NCBI GenBank assembly: GCA_964404165.1
Contig: CAYOIZ010000001.1
Location: forward strand, 186,001-250,000
Length of the DNA stretch: 64,000 nt
Direction: 5' to 3'
DNA from: DASYLJ01 sp964404165
GTDB taxonomy: Bacteria > Desulfobacterota > Binatia > DP-6
In this document: positions 38,269-46,808 of the stretch, piece by piece
How positions within the stretch are numbered: the stretch's first letter is position 1
How the letters are laid out: every line of letters begins with the position of its first letter
The notes under the pieces: generated by a model
Told to the model about the DNA's origin: nothing
What the model saw: the letters and a program-made list of their open reading frames with translations, nothing else
The model's database searches: none
Translations under genes and position numbers: made by a program

Positions 38269-38841
38269 CTACGCGATGGCCTTGCGGGTTGCGACGAGGA
38301 GACCGCTGGCACACGCCAGGGGGGCCAGGACGAGCTCGGGACGGGCCTGGAGGGCGGCCATCAGCCGCGGCACCAGGACCAGCCCGTCGGGGAAATCGGG
38401 CTTCGGGAGCAGATCGTCGACCACGTAGAGGCCGCCCGGTGCGAGGCGATCCAGGGCGAGCTCGAGCCCGTCGTACTTCCCGGGGTAGGCGTCGGCGAAG
38501 ATCAGGTCCCAGGGGCCGGCCGCGGCCTGCAGGAACGCCACGCCGTCGCCGACGTGGAACGTGACGCGGGCATCGTGTCCGAGGTGCCGGCGGGCCACGT
38601 CGACGGTGGCGGGCTCGACGTCGACGGTGGTGAGGCGCGCGCCGGCGTCCATGCCGTCGAGCAGCCACGCGGTGCCGTGCCCGGTGCCGGTGCCGAGCTC
38701 GAGCAGGCGGCCGCCGGGCTTCGCCGTGGCGAGCGCCCGCAGAAGCGCGCCCGTCGGGGCGTCCGACGAGAGCCCGAAGCCGAGGGCGAGCGTGTCGCGC
38801 TGGATCGCGGCCAGAACCGCGGGGGCGATGGGGTCCATCAT
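38269..38841 (-). CDS. O-methyltransferase (class I, catechol-type)
   Basis: SAM-dependent methyltransferase of 190 residues. LLELGTGTGHGTAWLLDGM is motif I, RLTTVDVEPATVDVARRHL motif II, and DLIFADAYPGKYDGLELAL the metal-linked acidic block of Methyltransf_24/O-methyltransferase family 3. GLYVVDDLLPKPD is the equivalent of the D-D-N-VL region. Start ATG 38841 overlaps the thiolase stop by four bases, so the pair is coupled. No obvious substrate. Confidence 0.89.
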   Translation of the reverse strand: MMDPIAPAVLAAIQRDTLALGFGLSSDAPTGALLRALATAKPGGRLLELGTGTGHGTAWLLDGMDAGARLTTVDVEPATVDVARRHLGHDARVTFHVGDGVAFLQAAAGPWDLIFADAYPGKYDGLELALDRLAPGGLYVVDDLLPKPDFPDGLVLVPRLMAALQARPELVLAPLACASGLLVATRKAIA

Positions 38842-40328
38842 GTCGGGTCGAAGGTGTTGCGGCCGTCGGTCGATCGGAGACGTCCGGTGCGCCCGACGCC
38901 CTCTGCGCGCTCGAACGATTCGAGCACGCCGCGGTCCGCCGGCAACAGCGCGACGAACCGACGACGGTCGTCGAGCCGTCCCAGGCAGAGGCCGCGCTCG
39001 GGTGCGCCGTCACGCCCGTGGACCACGGTGTACGTCTCGAGTGTGCCGTGGCCCGCGGCCTCGTCGGCGACGGTGGGGGTGGGCTGAGCGTCGACCCACG
39101 CCTGCAGCGACGGCCCACCGGCGCGCTGCCAGCCGCGCGGGGGCGGCGCGCCGCCGTAGACGCCGAGGGCGTGCTTGGTGGCACTCCATCCCAGCGCGTG
39201 GACGAGCGCGTGGCCGTCGCGATCGGCGCGGAGGCGCTGCATCGCGCTCGCGATCGCATGCGTGGTGTAGTTGTTCCCCGGACCGCCGAACCAGGGCAGG
39301 CCGCCGGCGAGCGTCAAGGGGCGGTCTGTCGCCGGGTCGATGCCGAGCATCGTGGCCACGAGGCGCGGCGCGATCGGGAAGCAGCTGTAGAGGTCGAGGT
39401 GCGCGATGCGCTCGAGCGGCACGTCGACCGCGTCGAGCAGCAGCGCCGCGGCGCGACGCATGCCGGGCAGCTCGTGGAGTGCATCGCGTTCGGTGAGGAA
39501 CCAGTGCTCGGCGACGTCGACGCCGCCCCACGGCCACACCCACCGGTCGTCCGCGACGCCGAGACGGCGTGCCGCCGCCTCGCTGGCGACGAGGAGCGCG
39601 CCGCCCTGGCTCACCTCGAGGATCGCGTTCAGGTACTTCGGGTAGGGGAACGCCACCATCCGGTTCGTCGGCGTGACGGCCGTGAGCGTCGCCGCGTCGC
39701 GGACCTCGGGGAACCAGGCGTACGGGTTCGCGGCGGCCACCCGGGTGCAGCGCGCGGCGAATGCGCCCATCTCGGCGTCGGCCGCGGCGAGCGAGAGGCC
39801 GCGCGCGGCGCGGTAGGCGTTCTCGATGAGCGCGAAGGTGACGTAGGCCTCGCGGCCGCCGTGCCGCGACTCGAGCGCGCTGGTGCCGTCGCGCATATCG
39901 CCCCAGCGTTCCGCCGACGTCTCGGAGCGGGGCGTCCAGTCGGGCGTGATGCCGGCGCGACCGAGCGCGCGCATCGTGTGCGCGGCTTCGCCACCGGCGA
40001 GGAGCGCGACCTCGCTGCGTCCGGCCGCGATCTCGTCGCAGAGGTGCGCGAGCAGCGACTGCGGCGTGTTCCCGCCCCACGTCGTCAGGAGGCGTCGCCC
40101 GGGCGCGCAGCCGAGGCGCGCCGCGAGCATGGTCGCGGTGTCGCCGTAGTCGTGGAAGACGTTGGTGACGACGGCGACGGTGTCGATCGCGGCGGTGCCG
40201 ACGCCCGCCTCGGCGAGCGCGGCGCGTGCCGCCGCCTCCATCAACCCGAGCGGCTCGAGACCCTGGCGCGGATCGTCGGGACGGTCGGTGATCTGTCCGG
40301 CGCCCACCAGCACCGGCTGCGTCGTCAT
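38838..40328 (-). CDS. Thiolase-like acyl-CoA acetyltransferase family protein
   Basis: Thiolase-superfamily protein of 496 residues from ATG 40328 (MTTQPVLVGAGQITDRPDDP). The N-terminal half and PWFGGPGNNYTTHAIASAMQ and DLYSCFPIAPRL blocks match the acetyl-CoA acetyltransferase (COG0183) relatives that are often annotated in actinobacteria and Binatota-type genomes. The classic nucleophile Cys-X-S/G segment is replaced by TWGGNTPQSLLAHLC, so classical thiolase chemistry is uncertain. The C-terminal region is an OB-like or DUF35-like tail (GLCLGRLDDRRRFVALLP). It is coupled to the O-methyltransferase and divergent from the NPD gene. Confidence 0.88.
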   Translation of the reverse strand: MTTQPVLVGAGQITDRPDDPRQGLEPLGLMEAAARAALAEAGVGTAAIDTVAVVTNVFHDYGDTATMLAARLGCAPGRRLLTTWGGNTPQSLLAHLCDEIAAGRSEVALLAGGEAAHTMRALGRAGITPDWTPRSETSAERWGDMRDGTSALESRHGGREAYVTFALIENAYRAARGLSLAAADAEMGAFAARCTRVAAANPYAWFPEVRDAATLTAVTPTNRMVAFPYPKYLNAILEVSQGGALLVASEAAARRLGVADDRWVWPWGGVDVAEHWFLTERDALHELPGMRRAAALLLDAVDVPLERIAHLDLYSCFPIAPRLVATMLGIDPATDRPLTLAGGLPWFGGPGNNYTTHAIASAMQRLRADRDGHALVHALGWSATKHALGVYGGAPPPRGWQRAGGPSLQAWVDAQPTPTVADEAAGHGTLETYTVVHGRDGAPERGLCLGRLDDRRRFVALLPADRGVLESFERAEGVGRTGRLRSTDGRNTFDPT

Positions 40329-40341
40329 GCGGGTCTCATCC

Positions 40342-40370
40342 TTGACAGAGGAAAGCGGCGCGGTCGAAAG
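40342..40370 (+). promoter_or_regulatory. Possible promoter for the nitronate-monooxygenase-like gene
   Basis: A perfect TTGACA (40342-40347) lies 14 bases past the divergent thiolase start. A 17-bp spacer leads to CGAAAG, a poor -10. It would place the start point close to ATG 40379, so the transcript may be leaderless. Weak. Confidence 0.25.
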
Positions 40371-40378
40371 TCCATCCC

Positions 40379-41359
40379 ATGCAGCACGATTCGTCGTCAA
40401 ACCGCGCGCTCCGTACGCCCATCTGCGATCTCTTCGGCATCGACGTGCCGATCCTCCTGGCTGGCATGGGGGGCGTCTCGATGGCGCCGCTGGTGGCGGC
40501 GGTGTCGAACGCGGGCGGCCTCGGCATCATGGGGGCCGCCAACCTGTCGCCCGACGGGTTGCGCGACGAGATCCGCCGCACGCGCGCGCTGACGACGAAG
40601 CCGTTCGCCGTCGATCTGCTGGCGCCCATTCCGGAGATGATCGAGCCCTACCTGCCGGTGCTCTATGACGAGGAGATACGCATCTTCGTCGCCGGGCTCG
40701 CCGTGCCCGAGAAGCACGTCGCCGAGATGAAGCGGCACGGCATCACCATCATGGTGATGACGGGCAAGGTGGCGCATGCGAAGCGGGCCGAATCGGCGGG
40801 GGCCGACGTCGTCGCGGCGCAGGGCACCGAGGCGGGGGGGCACACCGGCGAGATCGGCACGCTGGCGCTGGTGCCGCAGGTGGTCGACGCGGTGAAGATC
40901 CCCGTCGTCGCGGCGGGGGGCATCGTCGACGGCCGCGGCGTCGTCGCGGCGCTCGCGCTCGGTGCGCAGGGCGCGATCATCGGCACGCGGTTCATCGCGA
41001 CGCCGGAAGCCACGGCGGCGACGCAGTACCGCGAGGCGCTGATCCACGCCCAGCAGGACGAGACCATCCGCACCCGTTGCTACTCCGGCAAGCCGCTGCG
41101 GTCGCTGCGCAACCCGTACATCCTCGAGCACGAGGCCGACCCGTCGACGATGAAGCGCTTCCCCGAGCAGCTGATGATCTCCACGCAGCGCCAGGTGATG
41201 GCGTACTGGAATCCCGAGGCCGATCCCGCGCGCACCTGCATGCCGGCGGGGCAGGGCGTCGGCAGCTTCCACGAGATCAAGCCGGCGGCCGAGGTGCTGC
41301 GGGAGATCGCGAGCCAGGCCGAAGCGGTGCTGCGCGGCGGAATCTTCGCGCGCCGCTAG
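40379..41359 (+). CDS. Nitronate monooxygenase-like flavoprotein (NPD/2-nitropropane dioxygenase family)
   Basis: FMN TIM-barrel protein of 326 residues. PILLAGMGGVSMAPLVAAVS and VSNAGGLGIMG are N-terminal blocks, and GADVVAAQGTEAGGHTGEIG carries the His thought to act as base in nitronate monooxygenases. PVVAAGGIVDGRGVVAALALGA binds the FMN phosphate. Such proteins also include FabK-like enoyl reductases. It is divergent from a thiolase-like gene across 50 bp, so a shared acyl-CoA or nitro-compound role is possible. No ribosome site precedes ATG 40379. Stop shares CTAG with the convergent permease. Confidence 0.91.
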   Translation: MQHDSSSNRALRTPICDLFGIDVPILLAGMGGVSMAPLVAAVSNAGGLGIMGAANLSPDGLRDEIRRTRALTTKPFAVDLLAPIPEMIEPYLPVLYDEEIRIFVAGLAVPEKHVAEMKRHGITIMVMTGKVAHAKRAESAGADVVAAQGTEAGGHTGEIGTLALVPQVVDAVKIPVVAAGGIVDGRGVVAALALGAQGAIIGTRFIATPEATAATQYREALIHAQQDETIRTRCYSGKPLRSLRNPYILEHEADPSTMKRFPEQLMISTQRQVMAYWNPEADPARTCMPAGQGVGSFHEIKPAAEVLREIASQAEAVLRGGIFARR

Positions 41360-42468
41360 CCGGTGAGGTCGTCGCGGTTGCCCTCGACGAGGACGAGCGT
41401 CGGGGCGCCCGTGCCGTAGAGCGTGCGGTAGATCTCGACGAACGACAGCAGCGCCGCGACGATCACCGGTGCGACGAAGACGCCGAGGAAGCCGTACACC
41501 TGGAGGCCGCCCAGGATGGCGAACAGCAGGAGGAACGTCGGCATCTTGGCGCGCCCGCCGATCAGGATCGTGCGGATGACGTTGTCGGAGCCGCTGATGA
41601 CGACGACGCCCCAGATCAGCAGCAGGATGGCGCGCACGCTGTGGTCGGTGAACCAGAGGTAGGCCGACGCCGGGAGCCACACGAACGCCGAGCCCGCGGG
41701 CGGAATGAACGACGCCACGCCGGTCAGGAAACCGAGGAACACCGCGAAGGGCAGGTTGCCGATGAGCCAGTAGGCGAAGCCGCCGAGGAGGCCCTGCGCC
41801 ACCGACACCACGATCATGCTCTGCACCACGGCCGACATGGTGTCGTAGAGGCGTCGCGAGACGACGTCCTTGTGGGCCCGCTCCATGGGGATCAACTCGA
41901 GGACACGGCCCGCGATGCGCTCGCCGTCGCGGAAGAAGAAGAACAGGGCGAGGACCATGAGGCCGCCGTTCACGATCGTCACGAGGACGTTGCGGGCGAC
42001 GGCACCGCCCTGGGCGGCGACCTGCTGCGACACGTAGGCGGCGCCGGCCAGGATGAGCTTGATCGGGTCGAGGTCGACCTTGCCGGCGAACGGGGCCGTC
42101 AGCTTCTGGAAGAGGCGTCCGACGTTGGAATCCTGGACCTTGGCGATGAACTGGGTGAGCTCGCCGCTCGCGACCATCTCCTGGATGCGGGTGTAGGCCT
42201 GCCCGGCCTCCCGGACCAGCATCGACCCCAGGAGGATCGAGGGCAGGATGGCGATGGTGGTGACCGCGATCACCAGGACCATCGCGGCGAGGCCGCGGTT
42301 GCCCCGGAAGGCATGCGTCAGCCGGGTGGTGAGGGGGTAGAACGTGAGCGCCAGGATGGCTGCCCACACCAGCGGTCCGGCGAACGGCGCCAGGAACAGA
42401 TAGAGCTGGTAGAGCAGGAAGACGTAGCCGGCGAGGAAGAAGGCGCCGAACAGGTGTTCCCGCGACAC
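41356..42468 (-). CDS. AI-2E/PerM-family permease
   Basis: Polytopic inner-membrane protein of 370 residues and about eight TM helices, of the UPF0118/AI-2E exporter family. FLAPFAGPLVWAAILALTFYPLTTRL is the first block, and FLGFLTGVASFIPPAGSAFVWLPA and GGRAKMPTFLLLFAILGGLQVYGFLGVFVAPV are the conserved C-terminal ones. Members range from quorum-signal exporters to Na+/H+ antiporters, so the substrate is open. GTG 42468 is the first start. It is convergent with the NPD gene and divergent from tRNA-Val and thrS. Confidence 0.92.
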   Translation of the reverse strand: MSREHLFGAFFLAGYVFLLYQLYLFLAPFAGPLVWAAILALTFYPLTTRLTHAFRGNRGLAAMVLVIAVTTIAILPSILLGSMLVREAGQAYTRIQEMVASGELTQFIAKVQDSNVGRLFQKLTAPFAGKVDLDPIKLILAGAAYVSQQVAAQGGAVARNVLVTIVNGGLMVLALFFFFRDGERIAGRVLELIPMERAHKDVVSRRLYDTMSAVVQSMIVVSVAQGLLGGFAYWLIGNLPFAVFLGFLTGVASFIPPAGSAFVWLPASAYLWFTDHSVRAILLLIWGVVVISGSDNVIRTILIGGRAKMPTFLLLFAILGGLQVYGFLGVFVAPVIVAALLSFVEIYRTLYGTGAPTLVLVEGNRDDLTG

Positions 42469-42518
42469 GCGCGGACTCTACAGGCGGTTCCGACGGGCCA
42501 CAAGCGATCGGCATTGCC

Positions 42519-42547
42519 TTGACAGGCCGGCGCTCGGTTGGTAACCC
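42519..42547 (+). promoter_or_regulatory. Sigma-70-like promoter for tRNA-Val
   Basis: TTGACA (42519-42524), 17-bp spacer, TAACCC (42542-42547). The predicted start is about 42554, roughly 19 bases before the tRNA 5' end, fitting a short 5' leader for RNase P. Confidence 0.5.
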
Positions 42548-42572
42548 CTCACGTCTTATCGAGCACTTACGC

Positions 42573-42645
42573 AGGCACGTAGCTCAGTGGCTAGAGCGCT
42601 TCCCTGACACGGAAGAGGTCGGCGGTTCAATCCCGCCCGTGCCTA
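42573..42645 (+). tRNA. tRNA-Val (anticodon GAC)
   Basis: All cloverleaf arms fit: 7-bp acceptor stem AGGCACG/CGTGCCT, D stem GCTC/GAGC, anticodon stem CTTCC/GGAAG around loop CTGACAC with anticodon GAC at 42606-42608, T stem GGCGG/CCGCC with loop TTCAATC, discriminator A at 42645. CCA is not encoded. It lies 53 bp upstream of thrS. Confidence 0.95.
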
Positions 42646-42698
42646 GTCACCACCAACGCGCCCGCATCGTCGTTTTTGAATTTGTCGTGTAGCGCCGG

Positions 42699-44642
42699 AT
42701 GGCAGAGATCACCGTGACCTTCGAGGACGGCGCCGAAGAGCGTCTGCCCTCGGGAACGACTGCCGCCGACGCCCTCCGGGTGCACGCGGAGCGTGTCGGC
42801 TCCGGCAAGAAGCAGCTGAAGCAGGCCGTTGCCGCGCGCGTCGAGGGTCGCGAGTCGAAGGTCGTCGATCTGAGCCGCCCCCTCACCGAGGACTGCCGGC
42901 TGACCACCGTCGCCCCCGAGTCGCCCGACGGCCTCGAGGTGCTGCGCCACTCCTGTGCGCATCTGATGGGCCAGGCGGTGCAGCGGCTCTTCCCCGGCAC
43001 CGAGATCACCATCGGCCCGGTCATCGACAACGGCTTCTACTACGACTTCAAGCGTCCCGAGGGGTTCACGCCCGACGATCTGGTCCGCATCGAGGAGACG
43101 ATGCGCGCCATCGTCGCCGAGAACCTGCCCGTCAGCCGCGAGGAGCTGCCGCGCGACGAGGCCGTCGCCCGCTTCCGCGCCATGGGCGAGCACTACAAGG
43201 TCGAGATCATCGAGGGCATCCCCGAGCCCACGGTGTCGCTCTACCGCCAGGGCGAGTTCGTCGACCTGTGCCGTGGGCCGCACGTGCCGTCCACCGGCAA
43301 GATCGGCGCCTTCAAGCTCACCAGCGTCGCGGGCGCCTACTGGCGCGGCGACGCCCGCAACGAGATGCTCCAGCGCATCTACGGCACGGCGTGGGCCACC
43401 CAGAAGGACCTCGACGCGTACCTGCGGCGCATCGAGGAGGCCAAGGCGCGCGATCACCGTCGCCTCGGCCAGCAGCTCGACCTCTTCTCGATCCACCCGA
43501 TCGCCCCGGGATCCCCCTTCTTCCACCCCAAGGGCGCGGTGGTCTACAACACCCTGGTGCAGTACATGCGTAGCCTCTACGGGCGCTACGGCTACACCGA
43601 GGTCATCACGCCACTCATCTACAAGACCGATCTCTGGAAGACGTCGGGGCACTACGAGGCCTTCCACGACGACATGTTCCTCATGGCCGCCGACGATGAC
43701 GAGTACGGCGTGAAGCCCATGAACTGCCCGGGCCACTGCTACCTGTTCGCCACCAGCAAGCACTCGTACCGCGATCTTCCGGTCCGCTTCGCCGACTTCA
43801 GCCGCCTGCATCGCTTCGAGCCGTCGGGGACGCTCGCCGGTCTCACCCGCGTGCGCTCGATGGCCCAGGACGACGCCCACATCTACTGCACGCACGAGCA
43901 GATGGAGGCCGAGCTCGACGCCTTCGTCGCCATGACGCGCGAGGTGTACGACGCCTTCGGCTTCGATCGCGTCGAGGTGTCGATTCAGACGCGCCCGGAG
44001 AAGTACCTCGGCCGTCTCGAGCTGTGGGACGAGGCGGAGAAGGCCCTCGCGCGTGCCGCCGAGAAGACGGGGTTCCCCGTCACGACGCTCCCGGGCGAGG
44101 GGGCGTTCTACGGGCCGAAGATCGGCTTCGACTTCCGCGACGTCCTCGAGCGCTCGTGGACGCTCGCCACGGTGCAGATCGACTGCGCCATGCCGGAGCG
44201 CTTCAAGCTCGAGTACGTCACGCCCGAGGGCACCGACGCCACGCCCGTCATGATCCATCGCGCGGTGCTCGGCTCCATCGAGCGCTTCATCGCGATCCTG
44301 CTCGAGCACACCGCCGGCAAGCTGCCGCTCTGGCTCGCGCCGGTGCAGCTCCGCGTCGTGCCCGTCAGCGAGAAGGTCGAGGCGTGGGCGGCGCAGGTGC
44401 GCGACACCTGCCTGCAGGCGGGGCTTCGCGCCGAGGTGGACGTTCGCAACGAAAAGCTCGGCTACAAGATCCGCGAGGCGCAGCTCGAGAAGATCCCCGT
44501 CGTGGCGGTGGTCGGCGAGCGCGAGGCCGCCGACGGTACGGTGGCGCCGCGCATCGGCGGCGAAAACCGTGATCCGATGGCGCTCGAAGCGTTCGTGGCC
44601 CAGGTGCGGGCCGACGCCCGTATGCCCGGAGGTGTCCCATAG
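42699..44642 (+). CDS. thrS: Threonyl-tRNA synthetase
   Basis: Class II synthetase of 647 residues that charges tRNA-Thr and edits Ser-tRNA. The N-terminal TGS domain (about 1-65) precedes the editing domain with HSCAHLMGQAVQRLF (His-X3-His). The catalytic core holds MNCPGHCYLFATSKHSYRDLP (Zn Cys) and FGRLELWDEAEK-type blocks, with DCAMPERFKLEY and PVMIHRAVLGSIERFIAILLEH as motif 3. The anticodon-binding domain closes the protein. First gene of the translation operon thrS-infC-rpmI-rplT-pheS-pheT-ihfA. Confidence 0.97.
   Translation: MAEITVTFEDGAEERLPSGTTAADALRVHAERVGSGKKQLKQAVAARVEGRESKVVDLSRPLTEDCRLTTVAPESPDGLEVLRHSCAHLMGQAVQRLFPGTEITIGPVIDNGFYYDFKRPEGFTPDDLVRIEETMRAIVAENLPVSREELPRDEAVARFRAMGEHYKVEIIEGIPEPTVSLYRQGEFVDLCRGPHVPSTGKIGAFKLTSVAGAYWRGDARNEMLQRIYGTAWATQKDLDAYLRRIEEAKARDHRRLGQQLDLFSIHPIAPGSPFFHPKGAVVYNTLVQYMRSLYGRYGYTEVITPLIYKTDLWKTSGHYEAFHDDMFLMAADDDEYGVKPMNCPGHCYLFATSKHSYRDLPVRFADFSRLHRFEPSGTLAGLTRVRSMAQDDAHIYCTHEQMEAELDAFVAMTREVYDAFGFDRVEVSIQTRPEKYLGRLELWDEAEKALARAAEKTGFPVTTLPGEGAFYGPKIGFDFRDVLERSWTLATVQIDCAMPERFKLEYVTPEGTDATPVMIHRAVLGSIERFIAILLEHTAGKLPLWLAPVQLRVVPVSEKVEAWAAQVRDTCLQAGLRAEVDVRNEKLGYKIREAQLEKIPVVAVVGEREAADGTVAPRIGGENRDPMALEAFVAQVRADARMPGGVP
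44628..44633 (+). promoter_or_regulatory. Ribosome-binding site that fixes the infC start at ATA 44639
   Basis: GGAGGT sits five bases before the in-frame ATA (44639-44641), which overlaps the thrS TAG as ATAG. The next non-ATG candidate, ATC 44648, would have a 14-base gap. Confidence 0.7.
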
Positions 44643-45154
44643 CGAAGATCGAAGAGCGAGTCCGCATCAACCAGCAGATCCGCGCCCGCGAGATCCGCGT
44701 CATCGACGCGGACGGAGCGCAGCTCGGCGTCATGACGCCGATGGACGCGCAGCGGGTTGCGGACCAGAAGGAGCTCGACCTGGTCGAGGTGGCGCCCACG
44801 GCGAATCCGCCGGTGTGCCGCATCATGGACTACGGCAAGTTCCGCTACGCCCAGAAGAAGAAGGCGCAGGAGTCGCGCAAGAAGGGGTCGGCCAGCCTCT
44901 TGAAGGAAGTGAAGGTCGGCTCGCAGACCAGCGGGCACGACGTCGACTTCAAGGTGGGCCACATCCGCGACTTCCTGGGCGACGGCCACCGCGTCAAGGT
45001 GACGGTCTTCTTCCGCGGGCGGTCGATTACCCATCCGGAGCTCGGTCGAGCCATGCTCGAACGCATCGCCGGCATGGTGCAGGACGTCGCGCAGATCGAG
45101 CAGCAGCCCCGCATGGAGGGCCGCAGCATGTCCATGATGCTGGTCGGGAAGTAA
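44639..45154 (+). CDS. infC: Translation initiation factor IF-3
   Basis: IF-3 of 171 residues; it binds 30S subunits and rejects non-canonical start codons. The N-terminal domain begins KIEERVRINQQIRAREIRV and the linker VCRIMDYGKFRYAQKKK, with the C-terminal domain from KEVKVGSQTSGHDVDFKV. Homology starts well before the first ATG (44732). The best start is ATA 44639, overlapping the thrS stop and five bases from GGAGGT. In E. coli infC starts with AUU and is autoregulated by IF-3 through that codon; an ATA start here would fit the same control. Followed by rpmI. Confidence 0.95.
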   Translation: MAKIEERVRINQQIRAREIRVIDADGAQLGVMTPMDAQRVADQKELDLVEVAPTANPPVCRIMDYGKFRYAQKKKAQESRKKGSASLLKEVKVGSQTSGHDVDFKVGHIRDFLGDGHRVKVTVFFRGRSITHPELGRAMLERIAGMVQDVAQIEQQPRMEGRSMSMMLVGK

Positions 45155-45171
45155 CGAGAAGGAGTGCAGTC

Positions 45172-45369
45172 ATGCCCAAGATGAAGACGAACCGGGCCAC
45201 CGCGAAGCGGTTCAAGATCACCGGGACCGGGAAGATCAAGCGCAGCCACGCTGGCCTGCGACACATCAACAGCCACATGACCACCAAGCGGAAGCGGCAG
45301 CTCCGCAAGGCGACGCTCGTCGCCAAGGGCGACGAGAAGAACATCAAGCGCCTGCTGCCGTACGGCTGA
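45172..45369 (+). CDS. rpmI: 50S ribosomal protein L35
   Basis: Ribosomal protein L35 of 65 residues (MPKMKTNRATAKRFKITGTG...), with the conserved KIKRSHAGLRHI and KRQLRKATLV blocks and a very basic composition. It lies between infC and rplT. Ribosome site GAAGGAG is 6-8 bases upstream of ATG 45172. Length equals the family norm. Confidence 0.97.
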   Translation: MPKMKTNRATAKRFKITGTGKIKRSHAGLRHINSHMTTKRKRQLRKATLVAKGDEKNIKRLLPYG

Positions 45370-45392
45370 GCGCCGGAGAAGGAGTGTAAGCG

Positions 45393-45764
45393 ATGCCTCG
45401 CGCAAAGGGCGGCCCGAAGACGCGCCGCCGCCACAAGAAGACGTTGAAGCTGGCGAAGGGTTACGTCGGCGGCCGACGCAAAACCTATCGTCAGGCTCGG
45501 GAGACCGTCGAGCGCGGGCTCACGTACGCCTACCGCGACCGCAAGGTGAAGAAGCGTGAGTTCCGCAGCCTGTGGATCGTGCGCATCAACGCCGCGGTAC
45601 GGCCGCACGGCCTGTCGTACAGCAAGCTGATGGCGGGCCTGAAGGCGGCCGGCATCGCCGTCGATCGCAAGATCCTGGCGGCGCTGGCGCTCGACCAGCC
45701 GCAGGCTTTCGGTGAGCTCGTCGGGCTCGCCAAGTCCCACGTCCCGGCTACGGCGACGGCGTAG
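45393..45764 (+). CDS. rplT: 50S ribosomal protein L20
   Basis: Ribosomal protein L20 of 123 residues, one of the early assembly proteins. PRAKGGPKTRRRHKKTLKLAKGY opens it; GGRRKTYRQARETVERGLTYAYRDRKVKKREFRSLWIVRINAA is the central helix block. In E. coli it represses its own mRNA; no matching leader can be proven here. Start ATG 45393 has AAGGAG upstream. Its stop is directly followed by the pheS start. Confidence 0.97.
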   Translation: MPRAKGGPKTRRRHKKTLKLAKGYVGGRRKTYRQARETVERGLTYAYRDRKVKKREFRSLWIVRINAAVRPHGLSYSKLMAGLKAAGIAVDRKILAALALDQPQAFGELVGLAKSHVPATATA

Positions 45765-46808
45765 TTGAAAGCGGAGCTCGCACAGCTCCGCGAGGCGGCC
45801 GTCGCCGAGATCGGCGCGGCCGCGAGCGAGGAGGCCGTCGAGGCCATCCGTCTCCAGTACCTCGGCCGCAAGGGCTCCCTGAACGCCATCCTGCGCGGGC
45901 TGGGTCAGCTCGACGCGGCCGAGCGTCCGGCGATGGGTGCGCTCGCCAACGAGGTGAAGGTGGCCATCACCACCGCCCTCGACGCCAAGGGCGCCACGCT
46001 CGGCGAGGCCGCGCTCGCCCGCACGCTCGCGGAAGACCGGTTCGACGTCACGCTCCCGGGCCGCCGACGGCCCCGCGGGCACGTCCACCCGCTCCGGCAG
46101 ACCGAGGACGACATCGTCGACATCTTCGTCGCCATGGGCTTCCGCGTCGCCGACGGGCCGGAGATCGAGAGCGACGACCTCAACTTCGGCGCGCTCAACT
46201 TCCCGCCCGACCATCCCGCCCGCGACGCGCAGGACACGCTCTTCGTCGACGCCGGCCCCGGCCTTCTGCTGCGCACGCACACGTCGCCGGTGCAGATCCG
46301 CGTCATGCGCTCGACGCCGCCGCCGCTGCGCATCGTGGCGCCCGGCACGGTCTACCGGCGCGACGAGCTCGATCCGACGCATTCGCCGATGTTCCAGCAG
46401 ATCGAGGTCTTCATGGTGGACGAGCGCGTGACGTTCGCCGACCTGAAGGGCGTGCTGCGCGAGTTCGCGCAGCGGCTGTTCGGCGAGAGCACGGCGGTGC
46501 GCTTCCGCTCGAGCTTCTTCCCGTTCACCGAGCCAAGCGCCGAGGTCGACGTCTCGTGCGTGCGCTGTCCGGGGGCGCCGTCGGCGCCCGATGCGTCGTG
46601 CCGCGTCTGCAAGGGCTCCGGCTGGCTCGAGATCCTCGGCGCCGGGATGATCCACCCGAACGTGCTGCGCGCCGGCGGCTACGATCCCGAGGTGGTGCGC
46701 GGCTTCGCCTTCGGCCTCGGGGTCGAGCGCGTCGCGCAGCTGCGCTACGGGCTCGACGACCTGCGGCTCTTCTACGACAACGACCTGCGCTTCCTCGAGC
46801 AGTTCTGA
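45765..46808 (+). CDS. pheS: Phenylalanyl-tRNA synthetase alpha subunit
   Basis: Catalytic alpha subunit of 347 residues, class II core. The N-terminal coiled coil (LKAELAQLREAAVAEIG) is followed by HPLRQTEDDIVDIFVAMGF, motif 2 in RTHTSPVQIRVM, EVFMVDERVTFADLKG and motif 3 in GFAFGLGVERVAQLRYGLDDLR. The start is TTG 45765, immediately after the rplT TAG; no earlier start is possible in frame. It overlaps pheT by one base (TGATG). Part of the translation operon. Confidence 0.96.
   Translation: MKAELAQLREAAVAEIGAAASEEAVEAIRLQYLGRKGSLNAILRGLGQLDAAERPAMGALANEVKVAITTALDAKGATLGEAALARTLAEDRFDVTLPGRRRPRGHVHPLRQTEDDIVDIFVAMGFRVADGPEIESDDLNFGALNFPPDHPARDAQDTLFVDAGPGLLLRTHTSPVQIRVMRSTPPPLRIVAPGTVYRRDELDPTHSPMFQQIEVFMVDERVTFADLKGVLREFAQRLFGESTAVRFRSSFFPFTEPSAEVDVSCVRCPGAPSAPDASCRVCKGSGWLEILGAGMIHPNVLRAGGYDPEVVRGFAFGLGVERVAQLRYGLDDLRLFYDNDLRFLEQF

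Noticed and set aside
36523..39087. 854-residue plus-strand open frame
   Set aside because: Antisense to the GH78-like and O-methyltransferase genes; no homology visible.
35585..39259. 1224-residue minus-strand open frame
   Set aside because: Overlaps GH78, O-methyltransferase and thiolase genes in another frame; low-complexity Arg/Ala/Pro content.
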